In this document: positions 36,064-48,385 of the stretch, one piece after another | Layout: each line of letters begins with the position of its first letter | Numbering within the stretch: position 1 is the first letter of the stretch | NCBI GenBank assembly: GCA_036169595.1 | Contig: CM069767.1 | Location: 3,733,501-3,797,500, forward strand | Direction: 5' to 3' | Length of the DNA stretch: 64,000 bases | DNA from: Dictyostelium firmibasis | Taxonomy: Eukaryota; Evosea; Eumycetozoa; Dictyosteliales; Dictyosteliaceae | Made by a program: the position numbers and the translations under genes | Notes under the pieces: model-generated | Database searches by the model: none | Seen by the model: the letters and a program-made list of their open reading frames with translations, nothing else | What the model was told of the DNA's origin: nothing

Positions 36064-39000
36064 CAAAGGCTCAGATTTATATATATCAATGATAGGTAGT
36101 GATGAGTTTGGTAATGGTACAATTGAATCACCATTTAGAACAATTCAAAAAGGTATAGATTCAATGAATAATACAGATTCAAACCAAGATTATAGTATTT
36201 ATATACTAAATAATAGTTATGAATTTCAACAAGGTGAAACTATATTTAATAGAGGTAAAAGGATTAATTTAAAGGTTAATGAAGAAAATGATAATATTTT
36301 TATTGATATTTCACCAGATTATTATGGAAATCTTTTTGTATCTACACCTATAATATGTCAATTGAATTCAAATGTTTCAATGATAAATGAAACCAATATT
36401 GATTCTATAGTTAATAGTTGTCAACAATTGTTTAATCAAGTTTTATCAAATTTTGATAGTATTAAATTTTCGATTTTCAATCTAACATTTGAAAATTTAA
36501 ATAATGATAATAATCAAATAAATGAAACATTCTCAGCATGTCAACATTCAAATTTGGTAATCTATGGGTTAGAGTTTTCAAATGTAATGAATCCACCATT
36601 CAATGGGTTTTTCATTGGTAACACTGGTTCTACAATGGCATTCTATGATCTTAATCTATCATTTTTAAGTGAATTTGGTGGTCATAATTTATTTACAATG
36701 GCTCACAATAATTTCATAATTGACAGAGGTGATATTATTTGCTATCAAGGATATTTAATACTTTACAAATCAAATAATACGATTTCTAATATTTTTATGA
36801 ATGGATTTTGTCCATTCTTTGTAAACATGGACCCAAATAATCAACAATTTCTCCTTGAGAATTCAGATTTTACCAATATAACTAGGAGTGATAATTCTCT
36901 ATTTTCATTTACCACCGTTAGTTTACCTTTACCCCCAAGTTCATCAGTGAATGTAACACTTAAGAATATAAATATCTACGATTGCCCACTTCTTAGATTC
37001 ATGACTTCTAATATATTCGGGTATATAGAAATTGATGGACTTCAAATGAATGGCATATCAACTTTATCAACATTTTTAATAATTTCCAACCCTTTCGAAA
37101 TTAAAAATTCATTTTTTAATGATATTTACCTACCTATTTCAATCTTTTCAACTTTTACACCTCCATACTCAAACTTTTATAATACACATGGTACTTTTAT
37201 AAACGTTACATTTACCGATATCACTGCAAACTATATTTCTCCTTTTTTCTATCTCTATTCCAGTACTTTAACATTCATAAATTGCTCTCTAACAGAATCT
37301 ACTGATATTTCATTCATTAGTGCAAATCATTCAGAGATTACATTCAATGGATTCACATTTTCCGGTCTTGAGAATGGTATTATCTTTTACCAAGGAAATC
37401 AATCGAAACTATTTTTAAATGATACTACATTAAAGAATTGTCAAATTGGTTTAGCATCGGATGCTTCATATGATATAGTTTTAAATAATTCAAGGATTAT
37501 AAATAATGCAGGTTTAAATATGCAAAAGTATTCAATACCAATTTTCACTTGTTTAAATAGTTTAATAATTGAAAATACTCTATTTTCAAATAATCAAGGT
37601 TTCACTTTAATTTCAACGTTAAATAATAATTTAACATTAATAAATTCAAAATTTCATTCAAATGTTTATGGTCCATTAATCGTTGCAAGTCAAGGTATGT
37701 TCTATGCTACTGGATTGGAAATCTCAAATAGTTATTCAACAAACACCTACTATGATGCAATTTCATTGTATACAATGGAATGGATTTATTTCACCAATTC
37801 GAAATTCATTGGGTCAAGTTCACCACTTAGTATTACTTTCAGTACGAATACCTATTTTGATAATATAAATTTTATAAATTCCACTGGAGACACTACAGTA
37901 ATCACTTTATTTTATGTTTTGGGTACTTGGAGTAATTCAGCTTTTCATGGTCTTTCAGCTTCATTATTAGCACCATCTTTTAGTTATGATTATTCTGAAC
38001 TTGTTTTTACAAATGTTTCTTTCCTATCGATCTCATCTTCCAATTATCCATTTGGTATTTATACTGGTTCTACTGTTAGTTTCATCGATTGTGAATTTTC
38101 AAATTCTATGGGTCTAGTTAGTGGTGGTATGTTAATGAGTGAAATGCATCAAGTTTTATTTAAAAATTGTAGTTTCTCCAGCAACTCACTAAAGGATGCA
38201 ATTGTAGTATTAGAATATTCTAGCATTGAATTCATTGATTGCAAATTCATTGATAATAATGCAATTCTAACATCAACAATTTCAGCATATCAAAGTGAAA
38301 TCAATATTACCGATACATTATTTTATGAAAATACTTTATCAGTAACAATGAATTTTACATCTTCAAATGTTTCGATTAGTGGTTGTACAATCTTGGATAA
38401 TAATTCACCAACTTCAATTATCCAATCTAATGATTCAAGTATTACTTTAAATTCAACTAAAATTACTAATAGTAATTCAAAGAGTTATTCGACATTTTCC
38501 TATATTCAAGATACCAAAAGTTATTTAATATTTAATAATTCAACATTCTCATCGCTATTATTATTTAATACACCAGTTTTCTTATTTAATGAAACCACGT
38601 TATCTAGTTTTAATTCAACCTATTCAAATAATACAAATTTAGGTGGTTGTGGAGGAGTTTTCTTTTTTTATAGATCTAATATTTTTTTAGATTCAAATAT
38701 ATTTCAATTTAATGACGCTCATTTAGGTGGTTCAATTTATTCTTTATTTTCAGAGATTGAAATCTTATATTCAACTTTTTCAAATTTATATTCAACTGGT
38801 GGTTCTGCTATTTTTACTTATAAATCAAGCATTTCCATATCAGAAACTACCTTTAATGAAAATATTGCAAAACAAGGATCTTACTCTGATATTCAAGATA
38901 CAGAATCTACACTTTTAATTGGTGGTTCAATCTTTATTTCAAAGGATATTTATATTACCAATAATAATGGTAACGAATATATCTCTAATGAGAAAAGGTT

Positions 39001-41107
39001 TCTTTACTCTAGAATTATAATTGAATATTGTGAATTCCTTTCAAATAGTGCAATTAGAAATGGTGGTGCAATCTATAATAATGATCAATATTCTATCATT
39101 AATATTACCTCATCAGAATTCTATTATAATAAAGCTTATTTATCAGGTGGTGGTGCAATCTTTACTTTGTACCCAATAACAGAGAATTATGTCTACTACT
39201 TCAATAATCAGGCAGCATATGGTTTTGATATTGCATCCAATATCTCTAGGTTAAATATATCATTCGCCCAAGATAATTTTGGTATTCAAACTGCAACACC
39301 ATTCCTTATTTACATAAGTGCTATAGATATGTTCAGCAACACAATTTACAGCGAGAGTAGTCCAATGATTTATTACATTTTATTAGAGATTAGTGTATAC
39401 AATAGTAGTGGCTATATAATTAATTTAACAAAAATGTCAAATGCATATACAGGTTATATCAATAGCTTTGAAATTGATAATAGTAAGAGTTTCACTGTTG
39501 GTTCTATATTCTCATTCAAAGCTTCACTAACTTCTGATTCAACTTTAAATAATATTATCACTACGAGTGTATTAAATTCAACTGTTGTAGGTTGTTTTCA
39601 AGATCAATATGTAGACAATAATGGAATTTGTCAAATATGTCCACCTGGTACATCTGGTTATAATAGAGTAGATTGTTTCACATGTAGTGATGAATTATAT
39701 TGTCCAGGTGGTGATGAAGTTGAATGGGTTCAAGGTTATTGGTTCGATGTTAATAGTACATTGGAAACAGGTATACCAACTGTATATTCATGTGATCCAA
39801 CATTATGTGAAGAGTATACATGTAGAGAAAATCATCAAGGTATTCTTTGTGGCCAATGTTCATCCGGATACTCTAAAACTATGAATTATTGTACCCTATG
39901 CTTACTAGATTTTCAAACTGATCCATATATAATTGGTGCTTTTGTAGTTTTTGTTTTATTTGTTACAATATTATTAATATCCTATGAAATGCCAAATAGA
40001 TCAATCATCTATTCCATTTTTACAAATATTCAATTCATTAGTATGTTGGCACAGAAATCTCAAAACTACACATTCTTTCAAATCTTCAATTTACGTATTG
40101 ACTTCATTTCAAATCAATGTACCTCAAGCTCTTTAAATTTCTTGGATAAATCTTTTATTGGATACTTTTCAATACTTTACATATTATTAGTATCAAGTGC
40201 TATAAAGTCTATTGATTTCAGTTTCATAAAAGTATTGAAAGGTCAAAGAAAACCATTAATAACAAAGAGATCAAAGCCAACATTTTTAAATAATTTCATT
40301 TCATCATCAACGTTATTCTTTATACCAAGTTGTCTATTTGCATTTCAATCATTAAATTGTGTATTTATAAATGGTACCTATTACTTATGGTATGATACTG
40401 AATCAACTTGCTATGATAATAATCAACATATTATTGCAATGGTAATCTCTGCTCTGGTCCTTTTATATTATTTAGTAATCATAATTTACTATATAATAAT
40501 TTTAATTAAAAATAATAGTTTCCATTGGATATTTACATTAATACTGCAAAAGGTATTTAAACGTAAACTAGCCTCCCGTAGTATTTATAGTGGTGAATTA
40601 AATATTAATAAAAGTAAAGAGGATTTTAGTGAATTAAACTATCGTGGTAGTTTTAAAAAAACAACAACAACAACAACAACAACAAGAAAAACAACAAATA
40701 TAGCAACAAAAAAGATAAAGAAATCATCAATTTATTTTTCACAATTCACAAAAAGATATCAATTCTTTCAACTATTGCAAATACTTTTAAGTCTATTGTT
40801 TGTAATATGTTCAACATTTTTAATTCAAAATTCTTCAAGTTCAGAGTTAATTATTTTATCATTTTTAAGTGCATTCTTTTATATTCAAGTTTTATTTCAA
40901 CCTTTTAAAGAAAATGAAAGAAATACCATTGAAATTTTGCTATGCTTTGTTTTATTATTTGCCTCTTTAATAAATAACTCTAGGTTATTTATTACTTTTC
41001 ATACTGGTTATGCTCTTTTAACTTTATCCGGTTTAGTTGTACTTTTAACAATTTTTTATCTTTTAAAAAGATTAAAAAATATAAAAAATCGTTTAAAAAA
41101 AAAATAA
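35244..41107 (+). CDS. large polytopic surface protein, pectin-lyase-like ectodomain
   Basis: Two exons: 35244-35985 and 36069-41107; 1926 residues. The ATG at 35244 opens a signal peptide (SLIKVIFILLFFKFEESF). A Ser run lies at about 133-155. DEFGNGTIESPFRTIQKGID begins a right-handed beta-helix of over 1000 residues with units like FINCSLTES, FSNNQGFT and RNGGAIYNN, resembling polymorphic-membrane-protein/pectin-lyase repeats. A Cys-rich module follows near 1425-1520 (CQICPPGTSGY, CGQCSSGYSKT). Eight or nine membrane segments then occupy the C-terminal 400 residues. The family is known from Dictyostelium and other protists as unnamed transmembrane proteins. A receptor or adhesin role is inference. 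The intron is 83 bp. Confidence 0.88.
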
Positions 41108-41359
41108 CTATTTTAAAATAAAAAATATTTATTTTGAAATTCGTTAATATTTTAATGAAAAATTAAAAAAAAAAATAAAAAATCGGTCGATTTTTTTTCT
41201 TCCCAGTAATTGAGTACTTCAAATTTAAAAAAAAAAAAAAAAAAATTTGATTCCAAACCCAAACAAAATGTGAATTTTTTTTAAAAATAAAATAAATAAA
41301 AAATAATTGAATAATTAAAAAGATATAAAAAAAAATAGATATAAAAAAAAATAGAAAAT

Positions 41360-43715
41360 ATGAATTTAATTTTTAAATCTCATATTAGTGTAATATTATT
41401 TATAGTAGTAGTTGGATTTTATAGAGTATCCTCTTATTCATCACCATTTATAATCAAAAGGTTAAATGCTTTTTTTGATTTGGAACAACCAAACTTTTGG
41501 CAAATAAATTCAATCATTTCAATAAATCAAACAAATATTCAAAATGCCCAAATTAATTTTATTACTTCACTTAATAACTCTGGTAAGATTTTTTTTTTTT
41601 TATCTATTTTTTTTTTCAAAATTTTTTTTTTTTTTTTTTTTTTTAATTTTTTTTATATGTTGACACTTATAACTTTACATACAGATTTAATTATAAATGA
41701 TAATAAATTTAATAGTTGGAAATTAAATAAAAAATCAAATGATTTATTAAAGATAATTAACATAGAGATTGAAAATCAGTATGGTATCGATTTACCTTTA
41801 GATTTTATAGGAAATTTTGAAAATGTATATATCACCAATGATCCTATATTTTCATTTTCTTGCGCAAGTGAACCAGATTTAATAATACCATATACTCTTG
41901 GTTATTCAAAAAATTATACATCTACCTATAAAATATTTGAAATTAAAACTAAAACAATTCCTATAAATATAAATTTAAATTTTAAACCATCACTATTATT
42001 TCCTTCCTCTTCTTCTTCACCATCCTCTTCCACTTTTAATCAATCAATGGTTATCATTAAAGATAGATCAAATTTAGAAGTTTTAAATAATTTATTTGAT
42101 ATTAATTATATTGTTTTTGAAATTGATAGAAATCAAAAATTATTATCAAAGTTTTTCATACCAAAGATTCATATAGGTGAAGAATTAAATAAAATAGGAA
42201 TTACAAGACAATCATTTGACAACTATTTATCAACTTTATGTAATAATTCATTTAAACAAATAACAACTGTTGGTAATTCTAATAATGTGTAGGTTTTTTT
42301 TTTATTATTTTTATTTTTATTTATAAAAAAAATAATAACATTACTAACCATTTTTAAATTAAATAATATATTTCATACAGATATGATCAATTTCATTTAT
42401 TTAGGAATAATACAATTGAAAATTTTTTATCATCGGGATGTGATATTAAATCAATGAACATCAATTCACCAGATAGTTCGATTACATTATCATGTGATAT
42501 AATGAACACTAAATTTACAAATATAACATCAAATCTTTCAATGTTTTTCAATATATCAACTTTCCCAATTATAAACTCAACTGCAATTCCTACACTGAGT
42601 GGAGGAATTGTACCACTATCAACAAACTATGATAAATCATTTTCAACTCTATGTAAGATTTTTTTTTTCTGTAAATTTTTAGTTTAAAATTAATAATAAT
42701 TATATATTAACAAAAAAAAAAACCCTTTTATAGATATTGATATTTTAAATAAAGGAAATGATAATGTATTATTTAAAGCTTTATTACAACATTGTAGAAA
42801 TGACGATAACTTAAATATTAATATTGCAGATGATGAATTAATAATTGATAAAAATGAAAAATCAATAATAGTTAATAATGATAATTATCCAACAAGAATA
42901 ACATTCTCTTTGAAGAGTAGAACTAAATCAATAGCAACTCAAGGTTTTTGTAAATTTTCAATCTATCAAAATGATCAGTATTATTCAGATCTGATTTGTA
43001 ACTTTTCAACAACAATCAAAGAATTTACACCAAATCCAAATAATATAGTGGGAAGAGCAATTATAGTAAATAACAATAATAATAATAATAATAATAATAA
43101 TTTACAGAATGAAATTTCGTCAGTCACCAGTGGAAATTGTTCATCACCAAAATTATTGAAAACCATCAATGGTGTTGAATATTGTGTTGACCAATGTACA
43201 GTTGATCAATCTTTCAATAATAATACGTTAGAGTGTATACCAACCACATGTTATATAAAGTATATATCATATGTACCACAAAAAATTTACTATAATTCAA
43301 ATACTGGTCTATGTGAAAGTACACTAAGTTGTCCGAATGGTTATATCTATGAATCAAATTCATGTGTAGCTCCAAAACCAACCTCAAATGAAACTAATTC
43401 AAGTTCAAGTGGTTATGGTGATTCTTCATTTTTCTTTCCATCATTTAGTGATAGTTCTTATACAAATGAACTTCCTGATGTATCTGGAGGTCCTTCGACC
43501 GCTTTAATTATCACTATTTTCATTGTCGCCTCCATTTTACTTTTGATCGTTCTCTTCTTTATCTTTAGAAAATGTTGTTCACGTAAATCAAAAGAAAAAG
43601 TTAGAAAAGATAAAATAAAACAATATTATAGTAATAGACCAATAAAACAATTGGATCAACAACAAAAACAATTTCAACGCTTCCAACAACAAGGACAACA
43701 AAGACAACAGCCAAT

Positions 43716-43752
<37 letters not shown>

Positions 43753-43929
43753 GGGCAGGTAATTCAAAGAGGACCACATCAAATGCCATTACAACAAAGA
43801 GGACCACCTCAGCATAATCTTCGATCATCACATCAGCAAGTACAACAAAGAAGACCTCCTCAGCACAATCCTCAATCATCACATCAACAAATACAACAAA
43901 GAAGACCCCAGCAACAACTACAACAATAA
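41360..43929 (+). CDS. single-pass surface membrane protein with Gln-rich tail
   Basis: Four exons by splice signals: 41360-41582, 41685-42288, 42381-42652, 42734-43929; 764 residues. A signal peptide (HISVILFIVVVGFYRVSS) starts it. The ectodomain is Asn-rich and without a recognised fold, ending in a Cys-rich juxtamembrane part (CVDQCTVDQSF, CESTLSCPNGYIYESNSC). The membrane segment is ALIITIFIVASILLLIVLFF. The cytoplasmic tail begins with basic residues, then is almost pure Gln/Arg/Pro with repeats of QQRRPP. The exon 2 donor is GTAGGT at 42289, less usual than GTAAGT, but the only one that keeps the frame (NNVYDQFHLF). Tandem behind another surface-protein gene, 252 bp apart. Family not recognised. 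Confidence 0.82.
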
Positions 43930-44080
43930 ATGTCATTATATAATAGAAGAGCAATGACTCAATTCAATTAATAAAATATAGTTAAGATATAAATTTAACC
44001 AATGTATTATTTTTTTTTTTTTTAATTTGTATTTATTTTTTTTTTTTTTTTTTTTGAAAAAAAAAAAGAATCAAGTAAAT

Positions 44081-44635
44081 TTATAATTTATATCTGTTGT
44101 GGAGAGATGAACCGATACCTATAGCAGAACCTGCCAACAAACCAAAGAATGAGAGATGAGTCAAGCAAATATGGAAAGCTCTAACATATACAGTCTCTTT
44201 TTCTCTTTCAGTACAGAATGAACAGCAACTTAACATTTTACTAAATAACCAAGTTCCACCTAAAATTGCTGAATATTTTGGTGAAATGTAATATGAGAAC
44301 ATAAATGTTGCTGGGATGAAAGCGCCTAGAGCTTCTGATGTATTTTGATATTCATGTGCAATCAACTCGAATTTTGGGTCGCCATCAACATGTGGAGCTT
44401 TTACCTTTTTTAAATAATGATTTTTTTTTTAAAAAAAAAAAAAAAAAGACAAATTAGAATTTATTTACTTATTTATTTTTAACTTTTTTTAAATTCTTTA
44501 ATTATTTACTTTATAATCTTTACGAGCTTCACCTAATTTGTAGGCTTGAACACTCCATAGTCCAATTGCAATTGCTGAAATTGCTGATGGGAACACTATA
44601 AAATCTGGGAAAATTGATTTTGAGTCATATGGCAT
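44081..44635 (-). CDS. MAPEG family membrane protein (microsomal GST-like)
   Basis: Two exons: 44635-44510 and 44404-44081; 149 residues, the usual MAPEG length. Four hydrophobic segments: IFPDFIVFPSAISAIAIGLW, LGAFIPATFMFSYY, SAILGGTWLFSKML and HLSFFGLLAGSAIGIG. The diagnostic loop is ARKDYK before the intron, then HEYQNTSEAL, corresponding to the ARKKY...RAHQNTLE pattern of MGST2/3 and LTC4 synthase, which binds glutathione. It probably conjugates or reduces lipid substrates with glutathione in the ER membrane. A CC/FC cysteine cluster at the second loop is unusual. It converges with the preceding gene across about 150 bp. Confidence 0.85.
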
Positions 44636-44737
44636 TTTATACTTTTATTTTTTTTATTAAAATATATACTGTAACAAATTATATTTATGAATAATAATAA
44701 TAATAATTAAAAAAAAATTTAATAATAATAATAAATA

Positions 44738-44783
<46 letters not shown>

Positions 44784-44977
44784 AATTAAATAAAATTAAT
44801 TTTAATAATTAAAAAAAAAAAATACAACCAAAGTGAACAATAAAAAAATAAAAAATAAAATAAAAATAAATTGTAAAAATGACCACCACCCAAATTTTTT
44901 TTATTCTTCATTGAGAGAATAGATAAATTTACCCCCATTTACAAGAACAGTGGGGTTAACACTATCAAATGAACACA

Positions 44978-45011
<34 letters not shown>

Positions 45012-45265
45012 CTCAATTTAAACTTTAATTATATTATTAAAATTAAATGTAATTAAAATTTTGATCTGTATAAATAACTATTACTTATTCTTTAAAAGTG
45101 GAATTAGAGTAAAAATATTTTAAAATCTATCATATCTGAAATCACAATCTAAATTTAAAAAAAATAAAAATTATAAATTATCTTTTAATGTATTTTGAAT
45201 AAAAAAGTCTCGTTTGTTGAATTTAAGCAATTTCGTTTTTTTTTTTTTTACTTTTTTTTTATTTT

Positions 45266-45306
<41 letters not shown>

Positions 45307-45357
45307 AAAGATTACCCCAACGCTTTAAAAATTTTTTTCATCCATTTTAGTTTTTTT
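44636..45357. promoter_or_regulatory. divergent region between MAPEG gene and RNase MRP RNA gene
   Basis: 722 bp. GC-richer strings lie at 44881-44985: ACCACCACCC, an ACCCC/GGGGT hairpin, and GAACACACC followed by a long T-run. On the minus strand these read as GT/GGTG strings like the G-box elements of Dictyostelium promoters, upstream of the MAPEG gene. ACCCCAAC at about 45314, some 45 bp before the RNA, could be its upstream element. Both assignments are tentative. Confidence 0.35.
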
Positions 45358-45733
45358 CTTTGTGGTAATCAGAAGAATTGCTTTCGAAGCTTACAAATGG
45401 AAATTCTCACAAAAGAATGTGATGAATAATAAAACCTTACAAACATCAAAGAAGATGAATAATGCTTTGGGAAAAGTCCCCGGATCCTAGGATAGAAAGT
45501 ATCACCCGTAATGGTAATGTCTCTGTTTGCTGGTACCTTGGCAAAGAAGAAGTTGTCCAGTGCCTTTTAGGCACCACCCAATCTCCGAGTCTTTAGTGCT
45601 GCATTCAAAGTCAATGATCGAAGTTAAAGGCTAATGCAATTAGGAATTTCTTTTCTAGCAGTATTACTCATTGTATTACTATTAGAATTAATTTCCGTAC
45701 ATAATGGGGCTTACTCTCATGATTACCACCAAC
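45358..45733 (+). ncRNA. RNase MRP RNA
   Basis: A GC-richer islet with the invariant MRP core. CR-I is GGGAAAAGTCCCCGGATCC (about 45469-45487), followed by AGAAAGTATCACCCG. Near the 3' end GGGGCTTACTCTCA (45706-45719) is CR-V; human RMRP has GAAAGTCCCCGGACC, AGAGAGTGCCAC and GGGGCTCATTCTCA at the same places. CCCC (45478-45481) can pair with GGGG (45706-45709) to form helix P4. The ends pair as helix P1: GTGGTAATC (45362-45370) with GATTACCAC (45721-45729). Length is about 375 nt. The RNA is the catalytic core of the nucleolar enzyme that processes pre-rRNA. It is distinguished from RNase P RNA by the GAAAGTCCCC version of CR-I. Ends are approximate; the nearest strong T-run on the plus strand is near 45809. 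Confidence 0.93.
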
Positions 45734-46052
45734 CCTCCCCCTCCCCCTTGTAAATAAAAAAAACAAAACAAAACAAAAAAAAAAAAAAACAAACAAAATT
45801 TCTTTATTATTTTTTTTATTTTATTCCTCTTTCTTTTAATTAATTTTTAAAGAAGAGGTTTTTCTAAAATCAGTTTTATCGTATGTCTTTATCTATAAAA
45901 CAAACAAAATTTTTTTTTTATTATTTATTTTATTTGATTTTTCATTCATTTATTTTAATTTTTTTTTTTTTTTGTTTATAAAAAACCCAACACAAGTTTT
46001 TTTTTTATTATTTTTTTATATATATATATATATTATTGATGTTACAAAACTT
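45734..46052. other. intergenic
   Basis: A C-rich stretch (CCCTCCCCCTCCCCC, 45733-45747) directly follows the RNase MRP RNA, then A/T tracts. It includes the MRP terminator and the 3' end of the next minus-strand gene. Confidence 0.45.
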
Positions 46053-46753
46053 TTATTTTAAAAATAAGGTTTGATTTTGTGTTTTTATTATTTCATGTAA
46101 TTGAATTGAATCTTGAATTAATTGAAATTCATTCGATGTTGAATCCAATTCATTATAAAAATTTAAATTTTCCCAAGAATTGTTTTCTAAATCTTTTAAT
46201 CTAATATCCATGCTTAGAAGAATATCTTTAAGTTCTTTAAATGTTAAAAATGGTGGCATATTAACCAATGGTATAGTGAAATAGCCTTCCTCATCAATTA
46301 CTACATTATTATCTGTTGTTGTATCTCTTATTGGTGGATGTCCAACTGGTAATGATATATCTGAATTCACATTATTATTATTATTGTTATTTCTAAATTG
46401 AGATCTAAAAGGACATACTGGTTTTGTTGTTGGTTCTTCTTCTTGAAGTTTACATTCTAAAAATTTATTTGTCTTTATAAAAAAGTCAAGTCCTCCATCC
46501 CCTATTTTATTATAATTATTAATATATATTTACACATTAAAATATTAATAAACTGTTATTTTTTAAAGTACATACTAATTACTTGACAACCCCAATTATT
46601 CACTGTTTCTTCTGTTTCACTGATTGCAACAATAACATTTGCATTCTCTGGAGTGAATTCGTTCGAGGAATATGGTGAATTGTTACTACTACTATTATTA
46701 CTATTACCCGTTGTTGCTCCTTGACTGTATAAATGTTTAAATGGACAACTCAT
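46053..46753 (-). CDS. conserved-looking hypothetical protein with two CPF motifs
   Basis: Two exons: 46753-46576 and 46501-46053; 208 residues. The ATG starts MSCPFKHLYSQG. Then a Ser/Asn stretch, ENANVIVAISETEETVNNWG, and across the intron CQVIRDGGLDFFIKTNKFLE. A second motif, KPVCPFRSQF, precedes an Asn run. The C-terminal third (EEGYFTIPLVNMPPFLTFKELKDILL) looks folded. The repeated CPF could be heme-regulatory (Cys-Pro) or metal-binding, but this is a guess. The splice keeps frame and removes 74 bp. I do not recognise the family. Confidence 0.75.
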
Positions 46754-47095
46754 GGGTTTATATGTTGCTTTTAAATTATATTTGAAAGTCTTTTTTTATT
46801 TGTCTGTTTAGTTGGCTTTATCTTTTTTTATTTTCTTTATTGTCTAATGTTGAACATTAATTTTTTTTTTTTTGAAACTATTATTTCTGAGAAATTTTTT
46901 TTTTTACCCTTATTTCAACTTTTTTTATAAAAAAATAAAATTTTTTTTTATTTTTTTTTTTATTTTTATTTTTGTGGATTATAGATTTAATTTAATTTTT
47001 TTTTTTTTTATTAATTTTTTTTGGAATATAGATTAAATTTTAAATTTTTTTATTTATTATCCAGGGAGTATTGTACAAAAATATATAATAATTAA
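46754..47095. other. divergent intergenic region
   Basis: 342 bp between divergent start codons (46753 minus, 47096 plus), T-rich. Shared promoter by position; no motif is recognised. Confidence 0.5.
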
Positions 47096-47250
47096 ATGAA
47101 TGGTATTTTGAAGCCATTCGATACTACAGGTTTCAATATATTTTTTAAAAGAGAGCTAAAAGAAATTAGGACTGGCATTGATGATATTGATACTTTTTTA
47201 ACAGATCATTTTAAAACACAAAGATTGAAAAAGGAACAATCCTTAAGGGC

Positions 47251-47338
<88 letters not shown>

Positions 47339-47843
47339 CCACAACCTAAAATTCAATCGAATCAAACGATTCAACTTCAACCACCAAATTTAAGAAATTC
47401 TAGTACTAACACTAGCAATAACAATATTAACAATGTAATAATACAACCATACCAACCAATTAACCCAGGTATAATCGAATTGTATGGCCCAAGTGGGGCA
47501 GGTAAAACAGAGATAGCCTTAGAGATATTGGTTAACTCAATATTACCTTCATGTGAACCTTTTAATGGGAACCAAATAGGTGTTATATATTTTGACAATG
47601 ATTTCAAATTTGATATATTAAAATTGGAAATTTTACTAGAAAAAAAGTATAACCAATGTGTTTTCAAAAACAATAAAAATACCAATAATAATTCCATAAA
47701 TTCATCAAATGAGTTTCAACAATTTTTGAAGTCATGTTTATCAAGATTATATTTGGTTCGTTGTAAGGATAGTTTTCAATTTTTAGTTACATTAAATGGT
47801 ATAAATCAATTTATAAGAAATATAAATAATAATTTAAATAACA

Positions 47844-47893
<50 letters not shown>

Positions 47894-48325
47894 TTAAACA
47901 ATAGTAGTAATAATATTTTCACTGATAGAAGCAAAAGCAAAAGTGATTATCCTAATGATATAAGTTTAATTATAATTGATAGTATATCAGCTTTTTTTTG
48001 GATTGACCAAAAAGGTGAACCTTTAAATGTTAAACCAAATTTACTTTGGATTGAAGCAATCAAAAGAATTTTAAATGATAATATAATCATTGTAGCTACG
48101 AAACAAACCATCTTTTCTTTGAATAGTTATAATCAAAACAACAACAATAATAATGATAACAATCAAAACTATATTAATACAACAAACAATATTGATAATG
48201 GAAATTTAAGTTTGAATCAACCAAATATAAATAAATATTTACATATGGATCAACATAGAGAATTTTTAGGTATTGAATGGACAAAGTTAGTAAAATTTAG
48301 GAAAATAATAAAACAAATAAAATAA
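47096..48325 (+). CDS. xrcc2: XRCC2 homologue, RAD51 paralogue
   Basis: Single exon, 409 residues. Walker A is GPSGAGKT within IIELYGPSGAGKTEIALEILVNSILP. Next GVIYFDNDFKFDILKLEILLE matches the XRCC2 strand LFIDTDYHFDMLRLVTILE. SCLSRLYLVRCKDSFQFLVTL follows, then Walker B in LIIIDSISAFFWIDQKGE and IIIVATKQTIF. These landmarks identify XRCC2 rather than RAD51. XRCC2 works with RAD51D and others in the BCDX2 complex for recombination repair. A Gln run of about 28 lies near 52-81 between the N-terminus and the ATPase core, and Asn inserts lie at about 195-205, 244-265 and 345-380. Without them the size approaches human XRCC2 (280). Confidence 0.9.
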
Positions 48326-48385
48326 AAGTCAATTTATTTAAAATTATTATTTATTATTGTTTTTTTTATTATATATTTGTTTCGA

